NCBI GenBank assembly: GCA_028679325.1
Contig: JAJRBS010000032.1
Coordinates: 1 to 7,215, forward strand
Source: Methanoregulaceae archaeon
Lineage (GTDB): Archaea > Halobacteriota > Methanomicrobia > Methanomicrobiales > Methanospirillaceae
Length of the DNA: 7,215 nt
Direction of reading: 5' to 3'
Shown: positions 1-6,006 of the stretch, in pieces
How positions within the stretch are numbered: position 1 is the stretch's first letter
Layout: each line of letters opens with the position of its first letter
Notes under the pieces: generated by a model
Seen by the model: only the letters and a program-made list of their open reading frames with translations
What the model was told of the DNA's origin: nothing
Databases searched by the model: none
Made by a program: the position numbers and the translations under genes

Positions 1-353
1 CGGTGTTCAACCTGCCAGCAACCGATCTCGGGGAACTGGCCATGTCACTCGTCGATGCCGCAACCATCGTGCTCGGAACCCCGACCATGCTCTTCGGCCC
101 CCACCCCCACATGGTGAACGCTGCCTACATGACAAACGCCCTCCGGCCGAAGGCCCGCTTCGGGGCCGTCATCGGGTCCTACGGCTGGGGCGGGAACACG
201 GTCGAGACTCTCAAGGGGATGCTCGGGAAACTGAACCTGAAGCTCCTGGATCCGGTGTATGTAAAGGGAACACCCAGCCCAGCCACGATCAAAGAACTCG
301 ATTCCCTTGCCGAAGAGATCGCGGCCGCTCACCGCGATCTCGGGATCCTATGA
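1..353 (+). CDS. fprA: Flavodiiron protein (F420H2 oxidase FprA type), C-terminal flavodoxin domain, 5'-truncated by the window
   Basis: Reading is open from the window edge, so this is the 3' end of a longer gene; the apparent GTG at base 3 is probably an internal valine. The 117 visible residues form the last part of a flavodoxin-like FMN domain. The stretch GTPTMLFGPHPHM followed by LRPKARFGAVIGSYGWGG matches the flavodiiron pattern in which a G[ST]PT loop and a GSYGW[GS]G loop contact FMN. The N-terminal metallo-beta-lactamase-like diiron domain and the first FMN phosphate loop lie outside the window. No rubredoxin domain follows; the protein ends soon after the flavodoxin fold. In methanogens such proteins are cytoplasmic and reduce O2 to water with F420H2. 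The stop codon overlaps the start of the phosphoribulokinase gene, so the two are probably co-transcribed. Family assignment is firm; the F420 specificity is inferred from the likely methanogen host. Confidence 0.82.
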   Translation, partial: VFNLPATDLGELAMSLVDAATIVLGTPTMLFGPHPHMVNAAYMTNALRPKARFGAVIGSYGWGGNTVETLKGMLGKLNLKLLDPVYVKGTPSPATIKELDSLAEEIAAAHRDLGIL

Positions 354-1375
354 AAGGGTCGGGTGATGACCGGGGCCATTGTCACTCCGGGACGCCGGGT
401 CGCGACCCCCGGGAGGCAAGGGCCTCGTTCCTTTCCGCCGTCAGCAACCGCAACGGGGCCTTCATCATCGGTGTGGCCGGCGATTCAGGTACCGGAAAGA
501 CCATCTTTACGAGTTCCCTCCGGCATCTCCTCGGTGACAACCTGGTATCGACCATCACCCTCGATGATTATCATCTCTTTGACCGCGAGCAGCGGAAGGC
601 ACAAAACATCACCCCACTCGACCCCGAAGCAAACAACCTGGCAGGACTCGAGAGGGACCTTCGGCTCCTGAAAGCCGGAAAGTCCATCCGAAAAATGGTG
701 TACAACCATGATCGGGGAGTCCTTGAAGGGCCGGTGGATTTCTCGCCGGCTCCCATTGTTATTATCGAGGGGCTCCACAGCCTCTCCACCCCTGGGATCA
801 GGGAGCTGGTCGACGTATCCCTGTATGTGGACCCGGATCCCGATGTCAAGAGAGAATGGAAACTCAAGAGGGACACCGGAAAACGAGGGTATTCCGAAAG
901 GGAGGCTCTCGAAGAGATGGCCCGGAGGGAGAAGGACTACCTCCGGTATATCGCACCCCAGAAGGACGTTGCCGATACCGTTATCCGGATCTCCTTCTCC
1001 CGGTTCGGGAGGGATCTCGGGTGGCAGCAAAACATCTACCGGACCACCCTCCTCCAGCTCCCCCCTGACCAGGGAGACGAACACCGGGAACTGAGTATCG
1101 ATCTTGACCCTCTCCTCACCCTCCGGTCGCCAGCTTTCTCCTTCGACTATTTCCAGCATGACCGGGGAGGACAAAGAATGTCCGGCCTGAGCTTTGACGG
1201 GTCATTTGATCCCTGCTTCCTCTCAAGCCTTGCGCTTTCGCTGAAAGCAGATACCGGCACCGACCCCCGGGACATCTATCCGGAATCACACCTTACCCCT
1301 TCCGAGATCGTGCAGGTCCTTTTCTGCTGGAGGGCTATCCGGGCTCTCTTGAAAGAAGGAAGAGAATTCAAGTAA
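350..1375 (+). CDS. prk: Archaeal phosphoribulokinase
   Basis: A 341-residue P-loop kinase of the phosphoribulokinase/uridine kinase family, predicted to phosphorylate ribulose 5-phosphate to ribulose 1,5-bisphosphate for an archaeal RuBisCO. The P-loop GDSGTGKT is at residues 44-51, a second core motif LDDYH at 71-75, and the Walker B-like strand IVIIEGLH at 136-143. Residues Asp72, His75, Arg79 and Lys83, and later Lys171, Arg174, Asp175 and Arg179, have the same spacing as functional residues I recall from the Rhodobacter sphaeroides enzyme (Asp42, His45, Arg49, Lys53; Lys165, Arg168, Asp169, Arg173). This favours phosphoribulokinase over uridine kinase. The plant-type redox cysteine in the P-loop is absent. 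The ATG at 350 overlaps the upstream stop as ATGA and lacks a clear Shine-Dalgarno site, which suggests translational coupling; no later in-frame start precedes the P-loop. The 36 or so residues before the first strand are unremarkable, and about 120 residues follow the last catalytic motif. Confidence 0.85.
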   Translation: MKGSGDDRGHCHSGTPGRDPREARASFLSAVSNRNGAFIIGVAGDSGTGKTIFTSSLRHLLGDNLVSTITLDDYHLFDREQRKAQNITPLDPEANNLAGLERDLRLLKAGKSIRKMVYNHDRGVLEGPVDFSPAPIVIIEGLHSLSTPGIRELVDVSLYVDPDPDVKREWKLKRDTGKRGYSEREALEEMARREKDYLRYIAPQKDVADTVIRISFSRFGRDLGWQQNIYRTTLLQLPPDQGDEHRELSIDLDPLLTLRSPAFSFDYFQHDRGGQRMSGLSFDGSFDPCFLSSLALSLKADTGTDPRDIYPESHLTPSEIVQVLFCWRAIRALLKEGREFK

Positions 1376-1391
1376 AATGGATTAAACATCA

Positions 1392-1411
1392 GAATAGCAT
1401 ATATTGTATTC
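1392..1411 (+). promoter_or_regulatory. TATA-box promoter inside an imperfect palindrome, upstream of the NifH-like gene
   Basis: The 52-base gap after prk is AT-rich, unlike the surrounding coding DNA. It holds an ATATAT core at 1399-1404 suitable as an archaeal TATA box. The box sits in the middle of GAATAGCATATATTGTATTC, in which 8 of 10 base pairs are symmetric (arms GAATA and TATTC). A third half-site copy, TATTC, lies at 1419-1423. From the TATA centre, the usual archaeal distance of about 25-26 bases places transcription start at or next to the ATG at 1428. That predicts a leaderless or nearly leaderless mRNA and agrees with the absence of a Shine-Dalgarno site. A palindrome over the TATA box is where a repressor could block TBP; which regulator, if any, is unknown. 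Confidence 0.5.
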
Positions 1412-1427
1412 AGGCCAATATTCTGTA

Positions 1428-2246
1428 ATGAAACAGATCGCCCTGTACGGGAAGGGAGGGATCGGGAAATCCACCACCTCGGCCAATATTTCTGCGGCTC
1501 TCTCTGACACGGGGCTCGCTGTTCTCCAGATCGGCTGTGATCCCAAGAGGGACAGCACCCGGATGCTGATGCACGGGAGGCTGATCCCGACGGTCATGGA
1601 CCAGGTCAGGGAGAGGGGGGACCGGGAGATCGCGACCGAGGACATCGTCTTTTCCGGTTACGGGGGGGTCCGCTGCGTGGAGGCAGGCGGGCCCGAGCCT
1701 GGTGTCGGTTGTGCCGGCAGGGGGATTATCGCCACCTTTCAGATACTCGAGCGGCTCGGGGCCCTCTCGGGCGACGTCATCGTGTACGATGTGCTCGGGG
1801 ACGTAGTCTGCGGGGGGTTCGCCATGCCCATGCGGGAAGGATATGCCCAGGAGGTGTATCTTGTGACTTCAGGGGAGCTGATGTCGCTTTACGCTGCAAA
1901 CAACATCTGCAAGGCCATAAAGAGACTCTCAGGGAGGTCACGGGGCATCTGCCGGCTCGGCGGAGTCATCGGCAACGGCAAGGGTCTCGATCAGGAGGAG
2001 GAGCTCGTCTCCCGGTTTGCGGAAAGAATCGGGAGTTCTCTCATCTTTTTCGTTCCCCGGAGTACCGTCGTCCAGAAGGCGGAGCTCCACAAGAAGACGG
2101 TCATCGAGTATGCTCCATCGTCCGCCCAGGCATCGGTCTACCGGAAACTGGCAGAGAACATCCTTGCGAACAAGCGGATGGACATCCCCGAACCTCTCGA
2201 GGTTGAGGAGCTTGAAGAACTGGCCTACGAATTCATCAAGGACTGA
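1428..2246 (+). CDS. NifH-like ATP-dependent iron-sulfur reductase (nitrogenase superfamily)
   Basis: A 272-residue NifH-fold ATPase, close in length to the Fe-protein family. It should form a homodimer with one [4Fe-4S] cluster and pass electrons to the D-K partner with ATP hydrolysis. Visible motifs are the P-loop GKGGIGKS (residues 8-15), CDPKRDST (37-44), the cluster ligand Cys95 in GCAGRG, switch II DVLGD (121-125) and the second ligand Cys128 in VVCGGFAMP. These match Cys97 and Cys132 of Azotobacter NifH. Arg98, equivalent to the ADP-ribosylated Arg100, is also present. The usual alanine of CDPKADST is arginine here. I chose ATG 1428 because the conserved fold starts at once (MKQIALYGKGG); the TTG at 1404 falls within the promoter. 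The gene is followed by D and K genes and not by nifI, nifE, nifN or nifB. It may be a CfbC paralogue or belong to another nitrogenase-like group; the family is certain, the substrate is not. Confidence 0.85.
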   Translation: MKQIALYGKGGIGKSTTSANISAALSDTGLAVLQIGCDPKRDSTRMLMHGRLIPTVMDQVRERGDREIATEDIVFSGYGGVRCVEAGGPEPGVGCAGRGIIATFQILERLGALSGDVIVYDVLGDVVCGGFAMPMREGYAQEVYLVTSGELMSLYAANNICKAIKRLSGRSRGICRLGGVIGNGKGLDQEEELVSRFAERIGSSLIFFVPRSTVVQKAELHKKTVIEYAPSSAQASVYRKLAENILANKRMDIPEPLEVEELEELAYEFIKD

Positions 2247-3237
2247 AGGCTGTACCCTTACCGGCGCCCTGTCGGTCTCGACCTCGATTGCTGATGGCCT
2301 CACCATCATCCACGGACCGGACGGGTGCGTCCACCACAACGCCTCTCTCCTGCATGCCCTCTGGCATGAGAATGAGGAGGGCCTCTTTCCGCGGATCTAT
2401 TCGACCTCCATGACCGAGGCCGATGTCGTGTTCGGAGGGGAAGAGAGGCTCGTTGAGACCCTGCATGCCGCGAACCGGCTGCATCCGGGAGTTATCTGCG
2501 TTCTTTCGTCATGTGTGGCTGCCGTCATCGGCGATGATGTCTCGACTGTCTGTGACACGGCAGGTGTCCAGGCAGTGGTGATAACCACAGGCGGCTTTCT
2601 TGGCGGCGGCTTCTCGCGGGGAGTGAGCGAAGCCCTGCTCGCGTTGTCATCGCTCGGGAGGAAGGGCGAGGGGAACGGAACCGTCAACCTCATCGGGGAG
2701 AAGAACCTCGAGTACGAGGCCGAGGCAAACTATGAGGAGGTGAACCGGCTTCTTGCCCTTCTCGGGGCAAAGGTCCAGCTCCGTTTCGTACGGAAGATCC
2801 CTGCACACGCGATATCCTCCCTGGGATCGGCCTCTCTCAACATCCTCCGCGATCCCTCCCTTACCGATGTCGGCAGGGCCCTCGAGGCCAGGTTCAAAAC
2901 GCCATATCTTTCAGCGTTCCCTGTGGGTCTCGGGGGGACACTCGCATTCCTTCAGGATGTGGGTGAGATCCTGGGTATCGAGAGCACGGATGCTATCAAT
3001 TGCGAGGAGAGGTACCAGAAGAATCTGGCGGTATCGTTCTCAGACCTGGATGGATCAGCCATCACGCTTGACCGTGGACCAGTCACCAGCCATGTCCTGA
3101 TCGATGAACTCCAGGAATCCTTCGGCCTCGTCTTCACCGATCAGGGCATCCCTGTCCGACTCCCCGATCCTCTGCCGGTGGGAACAGCCGGCCTGTCCCG
3201 CCTGCTCCATCGCTGGCGGAGGGCCTGCCGTGCGTGA
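2212..3237 (+). CDS. NifD-like catalytic subunit of a nitrogenase-superfamily reductase (subunit D)
   Basis: Predicted to pair with the following K subunit and receive electrons from the NifH-like protein. With the start used here (341 residues), Cys14 in EGCTLTGA, Cys39 in HGPDGC and Cys101 in LSSCVAAVIGDD align with P-cluster ligands Cys62, Cys88 and Cys154 of nitrogenase NifD. VVFGGEERL (72-80) is another family hallmark. No cysteine lies near residues 196-220, where NifD carries its FeMo-cofactor ligand Cys275, and no counterpart of His442 is apparent. The protein is well short of NifD (about 490 residues), and the third Rossmann-like domain looks reduced to residues 270-341. The start is uncertain: no ATG or GTG lies in this frame close before Cys14. 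I place it at TTG 2212, with GAGG at 2199-2202 nine bases upstream, giving a 35-base overlap with the NifH-like gene. Family identity is firm; start confidence is low. Confidence 0.8.
   Translation: MKNWPTNSSRTEGCTLTGALSVSTSIADGLTIIHGPDGCVHHNASLLHALWHENEEGLFPRIYSTSMTEADVVFGGEERLVETLHAANRLHPGVICVLSSCVAAVIGDDVSTVCDTAGVQAVVITTGGFLGGGFSRGVSEALLALSSLGRKGEGNGTVNLIGEKNLEYEAEANYEEVNRLLALLGAKVQLRFVRKIPAHAISSLGSASLNILRDPSLTDVGRALEARFKTPYLSAFPVGLGGTLAFLQDVGEILGIESTDAINCEERYQKNLAVSFSDLDGSAITLDRGPVTSHVLIDELQESFGLVFTDQGIPVRLPDPLPVGTAGLSRLLHRWRRACRA
3218..3223 (+). promoter_or_regulatory. Shine-Dalgarno site that sets the GTG start of subunit K
   Basis: GGAGGG lies 6 bases before the GTG at 3230, inside the 3' end of the D gene. 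It fixes the start of K downstream of the longer open frame that begins at 3104, whose extra 42 residues are low-complexity and do not resemble the family. Confidence 0.7.
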
Positions 3238-4345
3238 CTGTTCAGCGGCCCTCTGGCCGTGCGCAATGACCGGCGCTGTCTCCTGCCTGACCGGCCTGGA
3301 AGGGATCGGCGTGGTCATTCACGGTGCGAGCGGGTGCTACTTCTACCCGGCAACAATCCTCCGGAAGAAGATCCATTGCACCTTCCTCGTCGAGGAAGAC
3401 ATCATCTTCGGTGCCGGGGAGAGACTCCGGGAACTCGTTGGCACGCTGGGAAAGACCCATGATGTCGTAGCGGTGGTCAATACCTGCACACCGGCAATCA
3501 TCGGCGAGAAGATCGAAGACATGGGGGAAGGACCCTCCGTGATTGTTATCGATTCCCCGGGCTTCCTGGGGTCCTACGAGGAAGGTTTCCTGGCGGCCTG
3601 CCGGGAACTCCCTGTCGGAATCGACCCCGGACACCCAGGTGTTCTCGTCGACGGGCTGAGCCCGCTCGATCCTTTTTATGCTGGTAACTGCCTCGAGACC
3701 CTGCGTCTGCTCGGCCGGGGGGGAGCGATGGAACCGGTCCTCTTCTCTGCCTGTCCATACACCTGTCTCTCACACCTTCCCGCACCGGTCATCACCACCA
3801 ATCCCGATCTCCATGCCGGATTCGGAGACATGCAAGGGACCTTCCTTGGGATCGATGAGACGGTCAGGTCACTCTCAGCACTCGAGCATATTTCCGATAA
3901 TCTCCCCTGTGACCAGGTCGAGCGCGAGGCAGAGGCATCAAAGGAGGAGATCGCAAGAGTCTGCGACAAGTATCTCCAGCGGCATGACCCGCCGACAGTG
4001 GGAATTTTTGGGGGGACTGCCTACTCTTGTTTTGCGGCAGCGCTGCTGGAGGAGACACTGGACGCCTCCATAACCTGTGTCGGATCACGGAACCCCGCCG
4101 CCCTGGACCCCCCCTGTGTAACAGGAGCGACAACCCTCGACCAGGTCAGGGAGTTCCTCGATCGTGACCGACCCGACCTGATCCTCGGGTCCTCATTCGA
4201 GCACTCCCTCGCACCCGGTACCGCCTTCGTCCCCTTCACCTTCCCGATCAGGGGAATGGTCAGGTTGAAGGCCCGCCCACTGGTCGGGATCCAGGGCACA
4301 CTCGGCCTCATCGAGGATGTGCTGAATGCCCTCCTGGACAGATGA
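3230..4345 (+). CDS. NifK-like subunit of a nitrogenase-superfamily reductase (subunit K)
   Basis: A 371-residue protein predicted to form a heteromer with subunit D. Cys11 in WPCAMTGA, Cys36 in HGASGC and Cys86 in VNTCTPAIIGEK align with P-cluster ligands Cys70, Cys95 and Cys153 of NifK. DIIFGAGERL (57-66) is the matching helix start. Unlike D, it keeps a recognisable third domain: VGIFGGTAYS near 257-266, DLILGSSFE near 316-324, then FPIRGMVRLKARPLVGIQG near 338-356 and a LIEDVLNALL tail, much like the C-terminal half of NifD/K proteins. It lacks the N-terminal extension of true NifK. An unusual CPYTC pair (Cys175, Cys179) lies in the second domain. The GTG start overlaps the D gene by 8 bases and has a strong Shine-Dalgarno site. 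A CfbD homodimer seems less likely because both D and K are present. Substrate unknown. Confidence 0.82.
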   Translation: MRDCSAALWPCAMTGAVSCLTGLEGIGVVIHGASGCYFYPATILRKKIHCTFLVEEDIIFGAGERLRELVGTLGKTHDVVAVVNTCTPAIIGEKIEDMGEGPSVIVIDSPGFLGSYEEGFLAACRELPVGIDPGHPGVLVDGLSPLDPFYAGNCLETLRLLGRGGAMEPVLFSACPYTCLSHLPAPVITTNPDLHAGFGDMQGTFLGIDETVRSLSALEHISDNLPCDQVEREAEASKEEIARVCDKYLQRHDPPTVGIFGGTAYSCFAAALLEETLDASITCVGSRNPAALDPPCVTGATTLDQVREFLDRDRPDLILGSSFEHSLAPGTAFVPFTFPIRGMVRLKARPLVGIQGTLGLIEDVLNALLDR

Positions 4346-4370
4346 ACGGAAAAACGCAAGCTCCCGTCCG

Positions 4371-4390
4371 CCGGATCCGGGTCTGTTTTT
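4371..4390 (+). terminator. Possible terminator after the H-D-K operon
   Basis: A perfect 10-base palindrome CCGGATCCGG (4371-4380) is followed by a short T-rich stretch ending in five T at 4386-4390. Archaeal termination relies mainly on T tracts, so the T run, 40 bases past the K stop, is the stronger part of this call. The stem is short and leaves little loop, so the palindrome may be chance. Confidence 0.4.
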
Positions 4391-4417
4391 CACTTTCACC
4401 CTGCGCATGTCGAGCCC

Positions 4418-4424
4418 TTATATA
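4418..4424 (+). promoter_or_regulatory. TATA box for the 141-residue gene
   Basis: TTATATA resembles the archaeal TATA consensus and stands out in GC-rich surroundings. It is framed by CCCT (4415-4418) and AGGG (4424-4427), giving a small imperfect palindrome. Transcription would start near 4445-4448, leaving a leader of roughly 12-15 bases that contains the Shine-Dalgarno site at 4447-4452. Confidence 0.6.
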
Positions 4425-4446
4425 GGGCGATCCCCGACCCGTAGAT

Positions 4447-4452
4447 GAGGAG
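4447..4452 (+). promoter_or_regulatory. Shine-Dalgarno site that sets the start at ATG 4460
   Basis: GAGGAG is placed 7 bases before ATG 4460. It overlaps the upstream in-frame ATG at 4445, which itself sits about where transcription should begin. The site therefore supports 4460 over 4445 as the true start. Confidence 0.6.
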
Positions 4453-4459
4453 AAAAGAG

Positions 4460-4885
4460 ATGATGAAGAATGCCGGATATGTCCAGCTGAACCGGAGACC
4501 GGTCCTCAGCGAGGAGGGAGCGCCACTCGAGCTGCTGGAGCTCCATGTCTTTGGCGTCCGTCTCTGCATCAGGATCGGGGAACTGCGGCAGGCCTTGTAT
4601 CACGGGTCTGCGGCTGGCGTTGAGAGGATCCAATGGAACTGGATGGCCTACGTTGGTTCGAGGGCAGGTATCGCTCAGGTCTCAAAGTCGGGACGGGCCC
4701 TCAACATCGAACTCTTCAACGGCGAACGTTTTACGCTGGCCCTGGATTCCCTGCAGGCGGTGTTGAGCTGCCGGGAGAAGTTTGCCACGGTTGCCGTCCT
4801 CCCACCAAAAATAGTCGTGAACGGTTCCCGTGACCGCAGGCTGACAGAATACGGACCCGTGCAGACCTGTCTCGGGACCGCATGA
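4460..4885 (+). CDS. Conserved-looking hypothetical protein, 141 residues
   Basis: I do not recognise this protein. It appears to be a real gene: it has its own TATA box, a well-spaced Shine-Dalgarno site, the GC-rich codon use of its neighbours, and a stop that abuts leuB. The product looks like a soluble, mixed alpha/beta protein with no signal peptide or membrane segment. A first half with the pattern LELLELHVFGVRLCIRIG (residues 23-40) looks like paired beta strands followed by a helix. The second half has strands around ALNIELFNGERFTLAL (80-95) and a helix entering VAVLPPKIVV (111-120). Three cysteines (36, 104, 137) are scattered and do not form a recognisable metal site. It is transcribed separately from the nitrogenase-like genes if the terminator and promoter calls hold. 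No function is proposed. Confidence 0.7.
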   Translation: MMKNAGYVQLNRRPVLSEEGAPLELLELHVFGVRLCIRIGELRQALYHGSAAGVERIQWNWMAYVGSRAGIAQVSKSGRALNIELFNGERFTLALDSLQAVLSCREKFATVAVLPPKIVVNGSRDRRLTEYGPVQTCLGTA

Positions 4886-4887
4886 AT

Positions 4888-6006
4888 TTAACCGGCCTTG
4901 CGAATGATCGCCGCGATGGCATCGCCGACTGCCGATGTCGAAAGCGAACCCCCCATATCTTTCGTGACCTTTCCTTCGGCAATCGACCGTTCTATGGCTG
5001 ACAGCACGCCAGCTGCTGCCTCGCGTTCACCCAGGTGATCGAGGAGCATCGACCCTGCCCAGATGGTTGCCAGGGGGTTTGCGACCCCGAGCCCCTTGTA
5101 CTTCGGGGCAGAACCGTGGATGGGTTCGAACATGGAGGTCCCCTTCGGGTTGATGTTTGCTCCCGGGGCAAGGCCGAGACCTCCCTGGATCATGGCCCCG
5201 AGATCGGTGATGATATCCCCGAACATATTCGGGGTGACGACGACATCGAACCATTCGGGGTTCTTGACAAACCACATGGTGATGGCATCGACGAAGGTGA
5301 ACTCTGTTGAGACGTCCGGGTACTCCCGTGCCTTCTCGGAGAAGACTTCTCTCCAGAGGCCATAGACATCGGACAGCACGTTGGCCTTGTCGACAGACGT
5401 CAGCCTCTTCCTCCTGTTCCGGGCGAGCTCGAAGGCATACGCTATCACCCGTGCCGATCCTTCGCGGGTTATGATCCCGATCTGGTAGGCGAGCTCGTCG
5501 GCATCCGACCGGATATCGAGACCGAACTCGGCCGAATAGAGGTCTCTCTCGACAGAGAGCACGATCTTCTGGGCACCCTTCAGGCGGGAGCCGAGACCAA
5601 CATAGAAGTCTTCGGTGTTCTCCCGGACCACCACGAAGTCGATATCTGCCGGCCCCTTTCCGGCCAGCGGTGTTGTCACTCCTTCGAGAAGCTTCACCGG
5701 CCGGAGGTTGATGTACTGGTCGAAGTGGAACCGGATGCGGAGGAGGATCCCCTTCTCCAGTATCCCCGGCGTTATCCGCTCATCGCCGATGGCCCCGAAA
5801 TAGATGGCCCTGAACCTTCCCAGGTCCCGGAGGTCCTCATCAGTGAGGAGCTCCCCGGTCTCCAGGTAACGGTCGGCCCCGATATCAAAGTCATGCCACT
5901 CTATGTCGAACGAGAACCTTTCCCCGGCGGCATCGAGCACCTTCTTTCCTTCTGCTATGATCTCGGGACCGATCCCGTCCCCTCCTACCGCCGCGACCCT
6001 GTGCAT
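4888..6006 (-). CDS. leuB: 3-isopropylmalate dehydrogenase
   Basis: A 372-residue member of the isocitrate/isopropylmalate dehydrogenase family, predicted to oxidise and decarboxylate 3-isopropylmalate to 2-oxoisocaproate in leucine synthesis. Visible motifs are GGDGIGPEI near the N-terminus, the substrate arginines Arg92, Arg102 (NLRP) and Arg128 (VVREN), Tyr135, Lys207 (VDKANV), and the metal aspartates Asp240, Asp264 and Asp268 in the region ending NMFGDIITDLGA. The coenzyme loop reads HGSAPKYKGLGVANP, with Lys302-Tyr303 where NAD-dependent enzymes usually have Asp; this Lys-Tyr pair is the NADP signature of isocitrate dehydrogenase. The start ATG is preceded, 5 bases away, by a near-perfect AAGGAGGTG (6012-6020). 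The gene overlaps leuD by 22 bases. Tartrate, homoisocitrate or methylmalate dehydrogenase activity is possible from sequence alone, but the leuCD neighbours favour LeuB. Confidence 0.85.
   Translation of the reverse strand: MHRVAAVGGDGIGPEIIAEGKKVLDAAGERFSFDIEWHDFDIGADRYLETGELLTDEDLRDLGRFRAIYFGAIGDERITPGILEKGILLRIRFHFDQYINLRPVKLLEGVTTPLAGKGPADIDFVVVRENTEDFYVGLGSRLKGAQKIVLSVERDLYSAEFGLDIRSDADELAYQIGIITREGSARVIAYAFELARNRRKRLTSVDKANVLSDVYGLWREVFSEKAREYPDVSTEFTFVDAITMWFVKNPEWFDVVVTPNMFGDIITDLGAMIQGGLGLAPGANINPKGTSMFEPIHGSAPKYKGLGVANPLATIWAGSMLLDHLGEREAAAGVLSAIERSIAEGKVTKDMGGSLSTSAVGDAIAAIIRKAG

Noticed and set aside
485..1174. Long minus-strand open frame (229 residues) opposite prk
   Set aside because: It is the antisense shadow of a well-supported kinase gene in GC-rich DNA, with no recognisable motif.
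1404..1427. TTG at 1404 as the start of the NifH-like gene
   Set aside because: It lies in the TATA/palindrome region and adds eight residues not found in the family; ATG 1428 begins right at the conserved fold.
1428..2246. Calling the NifH-like gene cfbC
   Set aside because: The partner genes are a D/K pair, not a lone cfbD, and no cfbA, B or E is nearby; phylogeny would be needed to claim it.
3104..3229. ATG 3104 as the start of subunit K
   Set aside because: The added 42 residues are out-of-frame translation of the D gene, low in complexity; GTG 3230 has a strong ribosome binding site.
1428..4345. A standard nitrogenase (nifHDK) operon
   Set aside because: D and K are far shorter than NifD/NifK, FeMo-co ligands are not apparent in D, and no nifI, E, N or B follows.
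4445..4459. ATG 4445 as the start of the 141-residue gene
   Set aside because: It falls at the predicted transcription start and overlaps the Shine-Dalgarno site that serves ATG 4460.
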